Below are positions 62,170 through 64,000 of a stretch of 64,000 bases of DNA, piece by piece. Positions within the stretch are counted from its first letter, which is position 1. The number at the start of each line of letters is the position of its first letter. The translations under genes were made by a program, and so were the position numbers. The DNA comes from Gigantopelta aegis. Its lineage: Eukaryota; Mollusca; Gastropoda; Neomphalida; Peltospiridae. The notes beneath the pieces are model-generated. The model worked only from the letters and a program-made list of their open reading frames with translations. It was not told the origin of the DNA and searched no databases. The stretch is taken from contig NC_054701.1 of NCBI RefSeq assembly GCF_016097555.1, positions 4,789,890 to 4,853,889 on the forward strand. The letters run 5' to 3'.

Positions 62170-64000
62170 ACATCACTACTCGAGATATTGGAGGTTTGAG
62201 ATTAACATAACAGTTGTTTGATGGACATTTCTCAACTTCCAGACACTAAAACCTTTATAAGCAGTGTGCCAAGGTTCTCGAGGTAATAGATGTCAACATA
62301 GTGATGCTTGTATATATACCCACTACCACTCCCAATCTCCAAAATGGAGACAGGGTTGAAAATTGGAGTTATTTACTTTATTTGAAAAGGTAATACATGG
62401 TATTGAACATTTATTCTCACTCTGATACAAATAGACTGTTCAGACTGGGTCTTGCAATTTAATTCAACTAGGACTTGATTAACACAATATAAGCATAACA
62501 AACAAGCCCATGAATTATTCATTATTTGTTTATAAAATAATTGATCGTAATATATTGGTTGAGCTACAATGTAAGCAATCAATCCATTAAGATACATGCA
62601 CTTGTATTATCCAAAATTAGTCAACATTTATAAACAACATAAATACACAGTACTACAAAAAGTCATATGACTGAATTATAAACCAGTCTCTACATACACA
62701 CTCTAAGGGGAATTCCAGCCCTCTCACTGCCATAAGAGAGCAATTAATCAGTGTATTTTAAGTAGGTCACCGTTTTTATAAATGGCCAACACTTTTGCAT
62801 ATATTGTTACGCTGCACGAGGCTCCAGCCCAGTTTTAAATTGTTTTTATATATACAGAGGCATCAATAACGCAATGGGTATTTCACTGAATAATCTCTTA
62901 TAGAAATGTCAAATCATATATACTGAGCATGCAGACAAATGACATATCGGTAACAACTGTAAGTGAATGAGGATTTTGTTCAACAAAAAGCATAACTTGT
63001 GTGTTTATTGCAATATCAATATCTTTTTGCACATGGATTGCCTGCTCTTGTCTCCCTATAAAAGCAAATTTGTTTTGTTTTTCTGTCTTTTTCTAATATG
63101 CCAATATAAGTAATGTAAAAAAAAAAAATGCTGTTTTAATGCCAATTTTTTTTTTTTTTTTTAATGTGGGTTTTGGTTTTTTTAAACATTTTATTTGGTT
63201 GTTTTCCTGATTTGAACATCTTCTTTCAGTTACAGTTGTTACCAATATGTCATTTGTCTGCAAGTTTAATATAGATGACATAATACTTCTAAAGAAAATA
63301 TTAGCGAAATACTGTAGATCCTGAAATTAATGCGATCATAATATTAATGCAAAACATTTGAGTTAGTGTTATTCGCATTAATAATATGACACATTTATTT
63401 CTATGTTTTGTTTATGAGTCTAACATTATTAAAATAAAACAAACACAGATTAAAATTATAATATATTTATAAAACACAACTGGATAACAATTAATTGTAG
63501 GTGAGACAGACAAATTGTTGAATAGTCCAGCAAGCTATGAGTTGCTCTCACCAAAACACTGGGGGCCAACCAGGTTAATTGACATGTACACAGATATGTT
63601 AGTGATTTGATCTCATTAAAGATGCTTGTAACTCGGATTTAACCGAATGTACACATCTGGTGTAATTCTCTTTGTTATTAACAATGTCACTGTTCAAGAA
63701 TTTATTTAACTTATGAAATTATGCAACATATTTGCAAATCAAATTTAAAGTAAATTTAAATATTGTTTTTCAAAAGTAAATTCAGAGTGGTAAATTCTGT
63801 TACCGAACTATGTAATTCCATTACCGGCATTCAATGTTGTACAACAAAATTATGAAAAGATAATTTGTAATATAATTTCTATTTTGTTAATCACAAGTCA
63901 TTAGGTCATCATTCCATCATGAAGATAAATAATTATTTCATCATACTTCACAGAGTTTGTTGATGTTTTGCAGTGCCATAAAAATGGTGTCCGTTTTTAC
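62170..64000. other. No feature seen
   Basis: AT-rich with A- and T-runs near 63118-63163; no gene, SINE or inverted-repeat element recognised. Confidence 0.45.

Overview
The window is AT-rich, intron-rich and full of repeats. It comes from an animal genome, most likely a mollusc. That inference rests on GT-AG introns of 0.1-8 kb, two conserved animal genes, about 18 copies of one tRNA-derived SINE, Tc1, Harbinger-like and TTAA-flanked elements, and a Ty3/gypsy element. No bacterial-type gene or CRISPR array is present.

Left half (793-38715, minus strand): nearly all of an acylaminoacyl-peptidase gene (APEH family). I could place 22 exons whose splice phases all agree, giving 687 codons. The last exon, with the catalytic His, should lie left of the window. 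The 8.3-kb first intron holds an intact LTR retrotransposon (31651-36757) nested in a LINE remnant. Other introns hold large minisatellites at 8.1-9.7, 11.0-11.5, 12.2-12.4, 13.6-14.6, 16.4-21.9 and 24.2-24.8 kb, and a dead Tc1 element.

Middle (39657-50508, plus strand): a complete six-exon gene for mitochondrial ribosomal protein mL42 (MRPL42), transcribed away from APEH with start codons 942 bp apart. Its introns hold a 1.15-kb foldback element, a tandem array that begins at the 5' splice site of exon 5, two nested TA-flanked inverted-repeat elements inside that array, and a second dead Tc1 copy in opposite orientation to the first.

Right part (50.5-64 kb): mostly repeats (SINEs, small inverted-repeat elements, a TTAA-flanked element, a 36-47 bp array at 61.5-62.2 kb). 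One terminal exon (59505-60230, minus) encodes an unrecognised protein ending in an Ala-Pro tract. One isolated candidate exon lies at 52284-52409.

Two observations stand out. (1) The LTR element has one uninterrupted 1,354-codon gag-pol frame in which integrase precedes reverse transcriptase. This is the Gmr1-like arrangement, copia-like in order but gypsy-like in sequence. Its two LTRs look identical, so the insertion is recent. (2) Four separate minisatellites (APEH exons 9, 15 and 18; MRPL42 exon 5) have units that straddle an exon-intron 5' splice site, so donor sites have been amplified into the downstream intron, in two genes on opposite strands.
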